From a virus, in IMG/VR virus record IMGVR_UViG_3300044825_003153, positions 1-64,000 of that record: 64,000 nucleotides of DNA. One strand, written 5' to 3'. The notes under the pieces are model-generated. The model saw only the letters and a list, made by a program, of their open reading frames with translations. It ran no database searches and was not told where the DNA came from. Within the stretch, counting starts at the first letter, position 1. Each line of letters starts with the position of its first letter. Positions 21,693 through 31,300 of this stretch are shown here, in pieces. Made by a program: the position numbers and the translations under genes.

Positions 21693-24600
21693 CTAACTCC
21701 GCAGGCTGTCCTGGACGACGAACGGGCCCTCGGCCGCCGGCACCTGGTTGCCCAGGGAATCGACCACCCAGAGCTGATGGAAGAAGTGACCCTCATCGAG
21801 GCCTTCGGTCTGGGTGTCGGTCAGGAAGACCTCGATCTTCAGATCCGGGCCGACGTTGGTCAGCGTGATTCCCGAAGGGGACGTCATGACAATCAGGCGC
21901 TCGCCGGCGGCGACGTCCCGATCGCGCGCGAGGTACCAGCTGGCCGAGGCAGCGCCGGCGATGCCCGGCACCGTGAACTCGAGGATCACGTCCTGGCCCT
22001 TCTGGATCGTCTCCTCGCCAAGGATCTTCAACGGCACGTCCCCGTAATCGGTCGGCGGGACAGTGCTGGGCGGGAAGACGATGCGCAGCCGAAACTCACC
22101 GGCCAGCTGGCGCCTGAGCTGGAAGGGAACCGTGTGGCGGCGACGCAGGTCGAACCGGCCGGCCATCTTGATGCGCCGCCGAATCAGCAGCGCTCGGTCA
22201 ATCGAAGCCGCTCCCTCCTGCATCTGCAGGCTGAAGACGCCGGGGTAGGCGATCAGGACCCTGCCCTGGCGCAGGATCACGTCCTGTCCGTCGAGCTCGA
22301 ATGCTCCCGGCTCCGCCAGTAGCGAGAAGCCGCGACGCAGTCGGTTGTCGTACCCTACAAGCACGAAGCTCCCCGCCGCCGCCGGCATCCGGCGCGCCGC
22401 GGCAAGCTGCGCGAGCTGGCCGGTGAGAACGAAGGCTCCCGCGTCGATCGCCAGCCGACGGCCTGCCCGCAGGATCACGTCCTGGCCCTGCAGGCTGAAG
22501 CTCCCGGCCTCGGCGCGCAGCGCCACCCCGCGCCGGAGGACGGCATCCTGCCCCATCAGGGTGATGTGGCCGGCAGCTGCCACCAGTCGGCGGCCCACCA
22601 GCAGTGCGGCGGCCTCCCCGGCAAGGGCAAACTCCCCTGCCCCAGCAGCCAGCCTGCGGCCGGCCCTGAGGCCAGCCGGCAGCCCGGTCAAGGTGAACCC
22701 TCCTGCCCCGGCGGGAAGCCTCCTGGCGGCCCTCAGGGCGGCTTCCTGGCCGGTCACGGCAAAGGTCCCGGCCTCGGCCCGCAGGCGGCGGTCGGCGTAG
22801 AAGTCCAGGTCCATGCCGGCGAGCGTGAAGGCGCCCGGATCGACCAGCATGTGGTAGCCGTGGGTGAGCTGCACCGCCTGGCCGGCCACGACGAAGCCGC
22901 CGGTCTGCGCCACCAGGATGCGCGTCATGCGCAGGGCGACGTCGCGGCCGTCGAGCTCGAAGTCGCCCGCCGCGGCCGCCAGCCGTCGATCGGCGCGCAG
23001 GATCGCCGCGCGGCCGGTGACGATGAAGGCGCCAGTCCCCGCCGGCAGAGACCTCGCCATGCGCAGCGCCAGATCCTGGCCGCTGAGGATGAAGCTGCCG
23101 GCGGCCGCGCCGATGCGGCGGCCGACCTTCAGCGCGGCATCCTGGCCGTCCACCTGGAAAGCGCCGGCGGCGATATGGAGGACCCGGTCGACCCGCAGGA
23201 TCACCGCCTCGCCGGCGAGGGACAGTGCGAGCGCCTCGGCGATCAGTCGACGCGCCACGGCCAGCCGCACATCCTGGCCGGTCACCTCGAAGGCACCGGC
23301 CTCGGGCAGCAGGCGGTAGCCGCGGCGCAGGATCACATCCTGGCCGACCAGGTCGAACGCGCCGGCGTCGACCACCAGCCGCTTGCCTCGCCGCAGGATG
23401 ACGTCTTGTCCCTGCAGGCTGAAGCTGCCGGCCCCGGCGACCATGCTCTTGCCGCGCCGGAGCGCCGCGTCCTGGCCGGTCAGGAGGAACGTGCCTTCCC
23501 GGGCCGGCATCACCCGGGTCGCCCGCAGGATGACGTCCTGGCCGGCGACGAGGAAGCTGCCGGCGCCGGCGGCCAAGCTCCGATTGCGCCGCAGGAAGAC
23601 GTCCTGGCCGGTGACGAGGAAGCTGCCGGCCTCGGCGCGCATCGCGATCCCGCGCAGCAGCAGGACCGCCTGCCCGGTCAGGACGAAGCTGCCGGCGCCG
23701 ACGGCAATCCGGCGGCCCTGGCGCAGGATGACGGGCTGGCCGGCGAGCACGTAGGCCCCTGCCGCCGCCGGCATCCGGCGCGCGGCGCGCAGGGTCACGG
23801 CCTGCCCGGTCAGGGCGAAGGTGCCCGTGCCGGCCGGAAGGTTGCGGTGGTACTGCAGGCCGACCGGGCGGCCGGTCAGGACGAAGGCGCCGGCGGCGGC
23901 CACCATCGTGCGGCCGCGCCGGAGGAACACGTCCTGGGCGGTCAGCAGGAAGACGCCGGTAGCAGCGGCCATCCGGCGCTGCACCTGCAGGGCGACCGCG
24001 CTGCCGGCGTAGGCGAAGGCACCGGGAGCCGCCAGCATCGAGCGCGCGACGCGGAGTGCTACCGGGTTGCCGGTGAAGACGAACGCGCCCGTGGCCGCGG
24101 CCATCTTGCGCGTCGCCCGCAGGCTGACCGCCTTGCCCGAGTGGGTGTAGGCGCCCGCGCCCGCGGCCATCTTCCGGCCCACCTTGAGCCCGACCGCCTG
24201 TCCCGTCAGGGCAAACGAGCCGGCCGCGGCCGCCATCACGTAGGCGGTGAGCGCGCGGACCTCCCAGATGCCGCCGGCGCTGCGATTGTTGCCGCTGGTC
24301 CACGAAGCACTGCTCAAACCCGAGCCATTGGTGAACCGGACCTCCATGTAGAGGTTGCCGGCGTCGACCCCGCCGGCCAGTGAGTTCGCCAGTGGCGAGG
24401 CGGTGGGCGCGCTCGAGCCCACGAAGATCGCCGCGGCCATGACCAGTGAGCCGGTCGCCGGCGCGGACATGGTCGGCGCCGGATCGCCGCCATTGTCCGG
24501 GTCGCCGCCGTAGTTGACGATGCTGGGGTTGAAGCCCGTGGCAATCTGGAACGCGAAGACGCCGACCACATTGCCGTCGCTGTCCAGCGTGACCGTCATG

Positions 24601-24884
24601 GCCGAGGGCGAGCTCGGCGCCTGGGCCACCCACAAGCCGAAGCGCGAGCTGGGCGACGTCCCGCTGCTCGCCGGCTGATTGATCAGGTTCGACCAGCTGT
24701 AGCCGGCGCCGTTGTCGTTGAAGCTGAAGTCGGCCGGGGCGGTGCCGCTGCCGATGCGCGCCCCGCCGACGATGCCCACCAAGGCATTGCCCGACGGGGT
24801 GAAGCTGTCGGTCGTGACCGCGGCGCCGGCGCTCGCCCACTTCAGCGCCGGCGACGTGAGGGCGGTCGGGTTGCTGACCGCCAT
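21693..24884 (-). CDS. repeat-rich tail fibre or appendage protein
   Basis: A 1063-residue protein. Residues 1-216 are a Gly/Ser/Ala-rich beta domain (GGARIGSGTAPADFSF, later SGLSSASW). Residues 217-898 are 31 tandem repeats of exactly 22 residues, consensus M/L-x-A-x-x-G-x-F-x-L-x-G-Q-D-V-x-L-R-x-x-R-R. The last 165 residues form a separate beta domain (DYGDVPLKILGEETIQKGQD; HFFHQLWVVDS), Ig-like in style. The regular repeat suggests an elongated beta-helical or stacked shaft. It is the penultimate gene of the late operon by direction, so probably a receptor-contacting or accessory fibre. Confidence 0.75.
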   Translation of the reverse strand: MAVSNPTALTSPALKWASAGAAVTTDSFTPSGNALVGIVGGARIGSGTAPADFSFNDNGAGYSWSNLINQPASSGTSPSSRFGLWVAQAPSSPSAMTVTLDSDGNVVGVFAFQIATGFNPSIVNYGGDPDNGGDPAPTMSAPATGSLVMAAAIFVGSSAPTASPLANSLAGGVDAGNLYMEVRFTNGSGLSSASWTSGNNRSAGGIWEVRALTAYVMAAAAGSFALTGQAVGLKVGRKMAAGAGAYTHSGKAVSLRATRKMAAATGAFVFTGNPVALRVARSMLAAPGAFAYAGSAVALQVQRRMAAATGVFLLTAQDVFLRRGRTMVAAAGAFVLTGRPVGLQYHRNLPAGTGTFALTGQAVTLRAARRMPAAAGAYVLAGQPVILRQGRRIAVGAGSFVLTGQAVLLLRGIAMRAEAGSFLVTGQDVFLRRNRSLAAGAGSFLVAGQDVILRATRVMPAREGTFLLTGQDAALRRGKSMVAGAGSFSLQGQDVILRRGKRLVVDAGAFDLVGQDVILRRGYRLLPEAGAFEVTGQDVRLAVARRLIAEALALSLAGEAVILRVDRVLHIAAGAFQVDGQDAALKVGRRIGAAAGSFILSGQDLALRMARSLPAGTGAFIVTGRAAILRADRRLAAAAGDFELDGRDVALRMTRILVAQTGGFVVAGQAVQLTHGYHMLVDPGAFTLAGMDLDFYADRRLRAEAGTFAVTGQEAALRAARRLPAGAGGFTLTGLPAGLRAGRRLAAGAGEFALAGEAAALLVGRRLVAAAGHITLMGQDAVLRRGVALRAEAGSFSLQGQDVILRAGRRLAIDAGAFVLTGQLAQLAAARRMPAAAGSFVLVGYDNRLRRGFSLLAEPGAFELDGQDVILRQGRVLIAYPGVFSLQMQEGAASIDRALLIRRRIKMAGRFDLRRRHTVPFQLRRQLAGEFRLRIVFPPSTVPPTDYGDVPLKILGEETIQKGQDVILEFTVPGIAGAASASWYLARDRDVAAGERLIVMTSPSGITLTNVGPDLKIEVFLTDTQTEGLDEGHFFHQLWVVDSLGNQVPAAEGPFVVQDSLRS
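22191..24236 (-). repeat. 31 tandem 66-bp coding repeats
   Basis: Coding repeats for residues 217-898 of the fibre protein; no unit deviates in length. DNA identity between units is moderate, while Gly-6 and the hydrophobic/R pattern are nearly invariant. Confidence 0.9.
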
Positions 24885-24890
24885 GGGCCG

Positions 24891-25367
24891 TTACTCGATC
24901 GCGGCCAGGACCGCGTCGATCTGCGCCAGCACCGCGGTGCGCTCGCCCGTCGTCAGCGTCTTGGTGAGGGCCTCGAGCTCGCCGTTGGCCTTCTTGCGGT
25001 GAAAGGCCGGGTAGCCTTCGCTGGTGCGCCAGAGCCAGGAATTGCCCAGCCAGGTCTGGAACGCGAGCGCGACCGTGCGGGCATCGTTCCAGTCCGAGAC
25101 CGGGCTGTAGCCCACAGGCTTGCCGTACTCCTGCTCGTACCGCAGGCCGAGGCCGGCCGTGTTGATCAGGCCGTCGACGATGTTCACCGCGGACGCCAGG
25201 GCCTGGTAGGCGTTGAAGGTCTCGGTGGCGTCCAGAAAGCCCGGCGACAGCGCGACGTTGACACGCCACTCGGCAAACCGGCGGCTCGCCAACCGCAGGG
25301 CGTCGTCGATCTGACGAAAGGCGTTGGACGCGCTCGGCGTGACGCGGCCGGTGCGGAACTGCGCCAT
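24891..25367 (-). CDS. hypothetical protein in the fibre/lysis region
   Basis: A 158-residue mainly helical protein from ATG 25367, overlapping the endolysin stop (ATGA). Features: RQIDDALRLASRRFAEWRV, then ALAFQTWLGNSWLWR and a final helix LTTGERTAVLAQIDAV. It could be a fibre chaperone or a virion protein; no family recognised. Confidence 0.6.
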   Translation of the reverse strand: MAQFRTGRVTPSASNAFRQIDDALRLASRRFAEWRVNVALSPGFLDATETFNAYQALASAVNIVDGLINTAGLGLRYEQEYGKPVGYSPVSDWNDARTVALAFQTWLGNSWLWRTSEGYPAFHRKKANGELEALTKTLTTGERTAVLAQIDAVLAAIE

Positions 25368-25948
25368 CAGTAGGCTCCCCACAGCTGTTCGACGAGCTCG
25401 ACGGCCACGGGCCACGCCTCACGGACCTCGGCGCGGGCACGGGCGCGGTTCGATTGGGCGGGGCGCCACGTCCCCAGGTAGTAGGCTGCGGCGGCCTCGG
25501 CGGCGGCCGGGTCAAATGACGGCAGCGCGCGCCGCGCGGACCAGTAGTCCGACCAGTAGAGGCCGCGGGCGGCGATCGTCGCCCCGACCTCGCTGCAGGT
25601 CAGCAGCATCCCGCTGTTGCGCTCGAGGAGCCACTCCAGGCCCCAGGTCGCCAGCATCGGGCGCAGCGGGGCGAAGTCCTCGCTCCCGCCGTCCAGCATC
25701 TTCCGGAAGGTGGGCAGCTCGATCTGGTACATGGAGTAGGCCGGGCCGGGGTTGCCCGGGTTGCCGTCGCGCTCCAGCTGGTCGCGGGCGCGGCAGCGGC
25801 TCTCCGTCCAGGCCGTGACCGCCAGCAGTGCCGCCGCGGGCTTGCTGGCGTAGGGCCGGCCCATCCAGTGCAGGGTCGGGATGATCGGCAGGCGCAGGAC
25901 GCGCTCGATCGCGGCGTCCATGGCTTCGGCGGCGGGCTTGGTCGGCAT
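25367..25948 (-). CDS. endolysin-like / lytic transglycosylase-like protein
   Basis: A 193-residue protein. ALLAVTAWTESRCRA contains a Glu in the position of the catalytic Glu of SLT/lysozyme-like folds, followed by GNPGPAYSMYQIELPTF, like the G-x-x-Q-I turn of such enzymes. Together with neighbouring small membrane proteins this marks the lysis cassette. It has no signal peptide, so export would need a holin. Family assignment is tentative. Confidence 0.6.
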   Translation of the reverse strand: MPTKPAAEAMDAAIERVLRLPIIPTLHWMGRPYASKPAAALLAVTAWTESRCRARDQLERDGNPGNPGPAYSMYQIELPTFRKMLDGGSEDFAPLRPMLATWGLEWLLERNSGMLLTCSEVGATIAARGLYWSDYWSARRALPSFDPAAAEAAAAYYLGTWRPAQSNRARARAEVREAWPVAVELVEQLWGAY

Positions 25949-25991
25949 GGCCGGTGGGTGCCACCGGCCGGGCAGGCGGTCTGCCGAAAGC

Positions 25992-26375
25992 CTAGTTGCG
26001 TTGGCCGCCGTTGCGGCCGGCGGCGCGATCCAGGATCTGCTCGATCCGCCGCCAGTGATCGTCGAGGGTCGCGTCGATCCGCTTGAACTTCTCGTCCTCG
26101 GAGAGGTGCATGGTCTCGATGCGGGTCAGCCGCTCGCTCAGCACCTGGTTGGCGGTGAGCGTCTCGGCGATCTTCATCCCCGTCATGCCGATCTGGTTGC
26201 GCAGCTGGTCAATGGCGTCACGCTCGTCGGCCTTGCTCGACGTGAGCACCTGCACCTGTGTGTAGGTCTGCAGCGTCATCGCGCCCAGGGCGGCGAGAAG
26301 CGCCACGATCAGGAGCTGCAAGGCGCCGGACCACTGTTGGAGGAAGCCGTCGACGCGGCGGATCGCTTCAGTCAT
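25992..26375 (-). CDS. membrane-anchored coiled-coil protein, i-spanin or holin-like
   Basis: A 127-residue protein from ATG 26375 (GTG 26384 is an alternative). One membrane segment lies near residues 15-36 (LQLLIVALLAALGAMTLQ), followed by a long charged coiled coil (KADERDAIDQLRNQIG to FKRIDATLDDHWRRIEQ). That topology fits an inner-membrane spanin subunit or a lysis accessory. It overlaps the small membrane gene upstream by eight bases. Confidence 0.55.
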   Translation of the reverse strand: MTEAIRRVDGFLQQWSGALQLLIVALLAALGAMTLQTYTQVQVLTSSKADERDAIDQLRNQIGMTGMKIAETLTANQVLSERLTRIETMHLSEDEKFKRIDATLDDHWRRIEQILDRAAGRNGGQRN

Positions 26376-26493
26376 GGAGGCCACCCCGCCGGTCGATCAG
26401 GAACCTCGCCAGCCGGGCCGTCCCGCAGACAAGCCCAAGATAGGCCAGGATGCAGGCCACGCCGATGAGCGTCTCGATCACGGTCTCAGGCAT
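26368..26493 (-). CDS. 41-residue membrane protein
   Basis: A tiny protein starting MPETVIETLIGVACILAYLG and ending RRGGLHD, with one membrane helix (IETLIGVACILAYLGLVCG). The start overlaps the previous stop and its stop overlaps the next ATG, so it is embedded in the coupled lysis cassette. Small holin or antiholin are options. Confidence 0.55.
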   Translation of the reverse strand: MPETVIETLIGVACILAYLGLVCGTARLARFLIDRRGGLHD

Positions 26494-26689
26494 CCCGCCG
26501 GCGCCGCGTTGCCTTGCGGCCGGCCGGACCGGGCGGGCCGGCGTTCCATGCCTGCTCGGCGCTGTTCCAGCGGCGCTCGGCGATCTCGCGGAGCCTTGTG
26601 ATCTCGGCCTCCTCCAGCTCGCCCTTGATCGCGCGATCGAGGATCTGCGCCACGATGCTGACCACGGCCATCCCCAGCTCCACGCTCAT
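26486..26689 (-). CDS. small lysis-cassette protein
   Basis: A 67-residue protein with a hydrophobic N-terminal part (ELGMAVVSIVAQILDRA), a charged helix, and a very basic C-terminus (GRKATRRRRDA). ATG overlaps the preceding stop (ATGA). The cationic tail is common in holins, but the hydrophobic stretch is short. Role unknown. Confidence 0.5.
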   Translation of the reverse strand: MSVELGMAVVSIVAQILDRAIKGELEEAEITRLREIAERRWNSAEQAWNAGPPGPAGRKATRRRRDA

Positions 26690-27186
26690 CGGGCCAGCTC
26701 CAGGGCGAGCTCGTCGCTCGCCGCGCGGATGACCTCGGCGTCGCCGGGCAACGCCAGGTCGTGGTCGCTGCAGGGCTCCCCGGCTGCCGCCACCAGCTGG
26801 TCGGCCAGTTGTCCGGCAGCATCGGACAACTGCCCCGCGTCGCGCGCCGCCGTCGCGCGCTGCAAGGTGGTGGCGGCCTCCAGGCACGCCTGGGTGAGGC
26901 CGGGATCGCGCTCGGCCGCCACCGGCGCGCAGGCCGACAGCACCGCACCCATGGCGACCAGGAACAGGATGGCGGGGTAAGGCGGCCGGCTCCGCGGCGG
27001 CTGCGGCGTCGCCGGCGGCTTGGTCGGCTCGCCGTTCAGGGCTAGACGCTCGACGAAGCGCCGAACCGCGGCCAGCAGCTCATCGTCCGTTTTCGAGGGC
27101 GTGAGCTTGACGATGATGCTCGCCACCGTCACCAGCCCGGTGACGATCAGGACCAGGTCGTCCCAATTCTCCATGATCCAGCGCAC
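26686..27186 (-). CDS. holin-like N-terminus joined to a lipobox protein
   Basis: A 166-residue protein from GTG 27186, five bases after GGAGG. Residues 5-30 form a membrane helix (WDDLVLIVTGLVTVASIIV). After a Pro-rich linker a second hydrophobic stretch (AILFLVAMGAVLSAC) ends in LSAC, a lipoprotein signal-like lipobox, followed by a mature-like region with paired Cys. It resembles a holin gene fused in frame to an Rz1-like lipoprotein gene. Whether the second part is ever processed as a lipoprotein is unknown. Confidence 0.5.
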   Translation of the reverse strand: MRWIMENWDDLVLIVTGLVTVASIIVKLTPSKTDDELLAAVRRFVERLALNGEPTKPPATPQPPRSRPPYPAILFLVAMGAVLSACAPVAAERDPGLTQACLEAATTLQRATAARDAGQLSDAAGQLADQLVAAAGEPCSDHDLALPGDAEVIRAASDELALELAR

Positions 27187-27261
27187 GGCCACCTCCGGTA
27201 TCCCAACCTGGGGTACCGATCACCTAGCGCGCTATCGACGACTTGGAAGCCGAAAGCCGCC

Positions 27262-28290
27262 CTAGCGCCACATCCGCATGAAGAAGCGCCAGTTGGCATT
27301 GGTCAGGGTGACCCCGGCGCCCGACGTCCGATGCTGCGCCCGAACGCCGGCAACGGTGGCGCTCATGTAGGCGTACCAGTTGATGCCGTCGGCACCGAAC
27401 AGGACCCGCCGGTTGGCCTCCTCGAGGATGGTGCACTCGACCGGCACTTCCATGCCGACACCGTAACCGTGCTCCGCGGTCTTGCAGCGGTAGTAGCCCC
27501 GCACCAGGGTCGGCTGCCCGCCCATGCCATGGGCAGCGACCGCCGAGGTCCCGTTGCCAATGCCCATTTCGCCGGTGGTGCCGAACTGCGTGAACGAGGT
27601 GGCAAGCAAGGTGAGGATGTTCATGCGGAACAGCGCGCCGCCGCGCTGGATCAGGAAGTCGTCATTGACGGTCCGGTCCGTGACCGGGCTCTTGTTCCCG
27701 ATCACCCGATTCGGGGTGTTGAGCGCCACGGCGACAGCCGCCGGGGTCATGACCGCGTTCTCGGCCGTGCCGGCCGCGGCCTGCTCGCCGGACGCGTGGG
27801 TATAGGTCGCGGGCTGCCCCGCCACCGGTGCGGTGCCGTCGATCCCGATGTCGGTGCGGGCCTGCGCGCGGTCCTGCCCGTACTCGCGGGCGAGCTCGGC
27901 CCAGTTGGGCGGCTGGTACTCCAGCCAGAGCCGGGCGAACACGCTCGTCATGGCGAACTGCGCGGTCTTGAGCACGATGTTGCCCGCGAGGTTGCGGACC
28001 ACGATGTCCCGGGTATCGTTGGCCGGCGAGATCACGATCAGGGCGCCTGCCGGGAACGCGCCGGGGTTCACGGTATCGAGGAAATCGCTCGCGGCGCTTC
28101 CGCCCTCGACGTCCACGGCAAGCCGGCAGCGGGTCGGCGAGATGGCGCCGCCGACGATCTGCAGGGCCTGCACGCTGGCCCCGCCGGGCATCAGCCGGAC
28201 CGTCTCGAGCCACTGGTGGAACCGCGCGCCCATGTCGGAGTTGGGCGCCGCCCGGACGTCGAACGAACCGGCGGCGGGAAGGGCTACCAT
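27262..28290 (-). CDS. tail fibre or appendage protein
   Basis: A 342-residue protein with a beta-rich N-terminal region, a middle stretch in fibre style (GIDGTAPVAGQPATYTHASG, then AENAVMTPAAVAVALNTPNR), and a C-terminal domain (WYAYMSATVAGVRAQHRTSG, TNANWRFFMRMWR). The AENAVMTP-x-x-V-x-x-AL pattern is frequent at the shaft-to-tip junction of phage tail fibres. It follows the two large appendage genes and precedes lysis. Confidence 0.7.
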   Translation of the reverse strand: MVALPAAGSFDVRAAPNSDMGARFHQWLETVRLMPGGASVQALQIVGGAISPTRCRLAVDVEGGSAASDFLDTVNPGAFPAGALIVISPANDTRDIVVRNLAGNIVLKTAQFAMTSVFARLWLEYQPPNWAELAREYGQDRAQARTDIGIDGTAPVAGQPATYTHASGEQAAAGTAENAVMTPAAVAVALNTPNRVIGNKSPVTDRTVNDDFLIQRGGALFRMNILTLLATSFTQFGTTGEMGIGNGTSAVAAHGMGGQPTLVRGYYRCKTAEHGYGVGMEVPVECTILEEANRRVLFGADGINWYAYMSATVAGVRAQHRTSGAGVTLTNANWRFFMRMWR

Positions 28291-28302
28291 CCGGGGCTCC
28301 TG

Positions 28303-31300
28303 TTAGGCCGCGAGGTCATAGGCCGTGTTCTTGGACATCTCGGGCCGGAGCGGGTCGCGCGGCCCGCCGCCGCCGACATAGGGCAGCCCGTCGGTCCACA
28401 CCTGCCGGATGGTCGGGGTCGTGCCGTAGGTCTGTGGGTTGTAGACCGGCCAGAGCTTGGACTGGCACAGCGCGAGCGCTGCGTTGATGTTGTCCCGGAC
28501 CCCCGTGAGCGGCTTGCATCCCGGGCGCGCGCCGGTCGTGACGGTCGGGTCGGGCTCGTACCCGACATTGGCATCGACGCGAAGCTGAATCGAGTTCTGC
28601 GACCCGTTCCCGTCAACGACGTAGATGCCGTAAAAGTAGATCGCGTCGACAATGCGACGGCCGCGATTATTGCTGGCCGGAAGTGCCGCCATGATCGAAT
28701 TGTAGTCGGCGGTCTTGAGGGTCAGCAGCGCGCCGTAGGGGATGTCGCCATTGTTGTCGTCGGGGTCCGAGTCCGCGCTATCGTCCTGCCCATAGGATGG
28801 CCAGACATTCCGGCGGCCCAGGACCTGCGTCGCCGGAGGGGCGCCAGTGCCGTCTGAGCGCTTGTACTGCCGGGCGACGGACGCCTGCAGGCAGTGGCCG
28901 ATCGGGGTCAGGATGCTGTTGTCGTTGATCTCAAAGCCCCTGAGGAACCCCATGGGCCACCGCATGCGGCTGGCGCTGGTGCCGGTATCCCCGGGGCTGC
29001 CCGGCTCGGGGGCGTCCATGCCGCCAAGCGGCCACTCCTTCATCGGGTAGATGCCGCGGCTCTCGGCAAAGTTGAAGCCGCGGATCGTCTGCAGCATGTC
29101 CGCGGTGCCGGCGCCCTTGCGGTAGAAGAGAACCTGGAAGTCCTGCTTGGACCCCGCCGGGACCTCCGGATAGAAGGCAAAGCGGCCCGGATCGGGCACC
29201 CCGACGTTCACGGTCTCCTGCAGGACCTCCTTGCCCGCAACGGTCCGATAGAACTTGATCGCCGTGGTGGTGATCCGGCCGGCCACGCACTCCCAGTAAT
29301 ACTTGGTCCCGACCTTGCTGTCCTCGAGGTCCAGCTTGATTGGCAGCGTGCCGAGCCGGCCACGGCCGCCCGGGTCGCCGCCGGTGTAGTGCGCCGGGTT
29401 GGTCGAGCCGATGTTCGCTGCCGTGACGCTGTCCGGGATCCCGAACTGCACCCCGGCACCGATCGGCCGGTGGTGCGCGCTCCAGCGGTTGAACGGGTTC
29501 CGGAACAGGCTCGTATCGACGTCGCCCGGCGCCGACGGGATGGTGACGATGATCTGCCCGTCGGCCAGATAGGCGATGCCGCTGAGGGCCAATTCGGGGA
29601 TGACCACCCGGATGCCGCTCGGCGAGGTCCCGCGCGCCACCCTGACCCGCGCGGCCGCCCCGCTGCCCACGATCGATGTCGCGAGCCCCTCGGCGGCCGA
29701 GACGATGCGCTTGATCCCCACGCCGGTCGACGGCGTCGCCGATGCGAGCACGTTCACGTCGACGCTGTCGCCCGAGAGGGTCACCGCCGTGTCGGCCACC
29801 GTGAGGCTCGGGATGGGCGAGAGCGGCGCACCCTTCCACAGGCCCTTGATGTCCGTGACGGCCCGGCCCCAGGCGGCGGAGCCGGCAGTGTCCGTGCCCC
29901 CATAGGCCGTGGCGCTGAGCAGTTCGCCCCCTGACATGGCCTCGGCTACGAGGTTCTTGGCCCGGGCCTGCGCGCGGAGCAGTTTCGACCACTGCTCGAC
30001 CGCGATGTCGGCCGCCGGGCAGGGCGAGCCATGCACGCCGGTGACCGCCACCGGCGCCCAATCGAGAGCCACGAGCGGGACCGCCAGGGTCTCCGCGGCG
30101 GGGATGACGTCGTCGAGCATCCCGTAGCTCGCCGTGTCCCACTTGCGGAGGAACTGATCGTAGGTCGCCTGGCTCGTGACCAGGCTGTTGGGCCGGAACC
30201 GCATCCCGATCATGTCGACGCCGCCGGCGGCGTTCTTCGGGACCCACGAGGTGATCGCGGCCGGGCGGGACTGCCGGTCCATCTGCTGCGCGATCCGGAG
30301 CCGGCCGCCCCAGCCTTCCCGGAGCTTGGCGATCACGCGCTGCAGCGCCGTCTGATAGCGCGTGGCCGTCGCGGTGTAGACGCGGCAGATCGGCGACGAG
30401 GTCGAGTTTGCGACCGGGAGCACCAGGACGAACAGATCGTCGTCCCACCAGCCAAGCGACCGGTAGGCCTTCTTGAGCCGGGCGCCCATGCGCACATAGC
30501 CGGCGTCCAGGGTGCCGCCGTCGATCAGGTCCCAGATCCGGACGTCGGTCGCCCCACCGGTGTTCGCGAACGCCGCGGGGAACAGCTCGCAGTGCGCGAA
30601 CAGGAAGGCGCTTTCGGGCGTGATCCCGCGCGCGGCCTCGCCGAGCTCGCCGGCGAAGAAGTCCGGCTGGGAATTCGGCTGGATCGTGACCGCGCTCGGG
30701 GCTTCGGTATCGAGCCCGCCCCAGATGCCCTCCCAGGTCAGGTCGGAGACACCCGGGCGGGAGATCGGCGCCGAGTAGGCGGCCCACTGGCCGATGTCCC
30801 GGACCCAATCGGCGCTCCTGGCCCCCATGCCCCCGATGCCGGCCGCCCAGGAGCGGTTGCCCCGCAGCGCCCGGCCGAGCCACCACTTCTCCGCGACCCG
30901 GATCGTGATCGTGCCGACGTCCTCGATCGCGGGGTTCGCGATCAGGCGCGCCTTGTAGGTCATCGTGTAGACGCCGGCCGCCGTGGTCGACCGGGTGTAG
31001 TTGATCTTGCCGGCCACAATCGCGGCGGTGTCCGAGGCGCCGGTCGGCGGGGTCAGGCCGGCCGGGGACAGCTCCAAAGCCGTGGTGCCGGTGCAGCGCG
31101 CCAGGGCGTCGATCACGAACGGCTGCGGCGCGTCGATCGGCACCACGACCGTGAAGTCCGGCGCCGTGACGCTCGCGGAGACCACGCGGACGGTGAGCGG
31201 GACCGCGTCGCCGAGAATCGAGCCGTCGACGAGCCGCGGCCGGTAAGACCCGCCGCTATAGGTCGCGAGCCCCGCGGTGCCGCGCGTGACCCGGAGCTTG

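Noticed and set aside
22191-24236. Regular repeats considered as a CRISPR array
   Set aside because: Units are 66-bp coding repeats with conserved amino acids, no constant repeat/unique spacer alternation.
22198-25515. A 1105-codon alternative frame over the fibre repeats
   Set aside because: Out-of-frame reading of the 66-bp repeats; Arg/Gly-rich and without domain sense.
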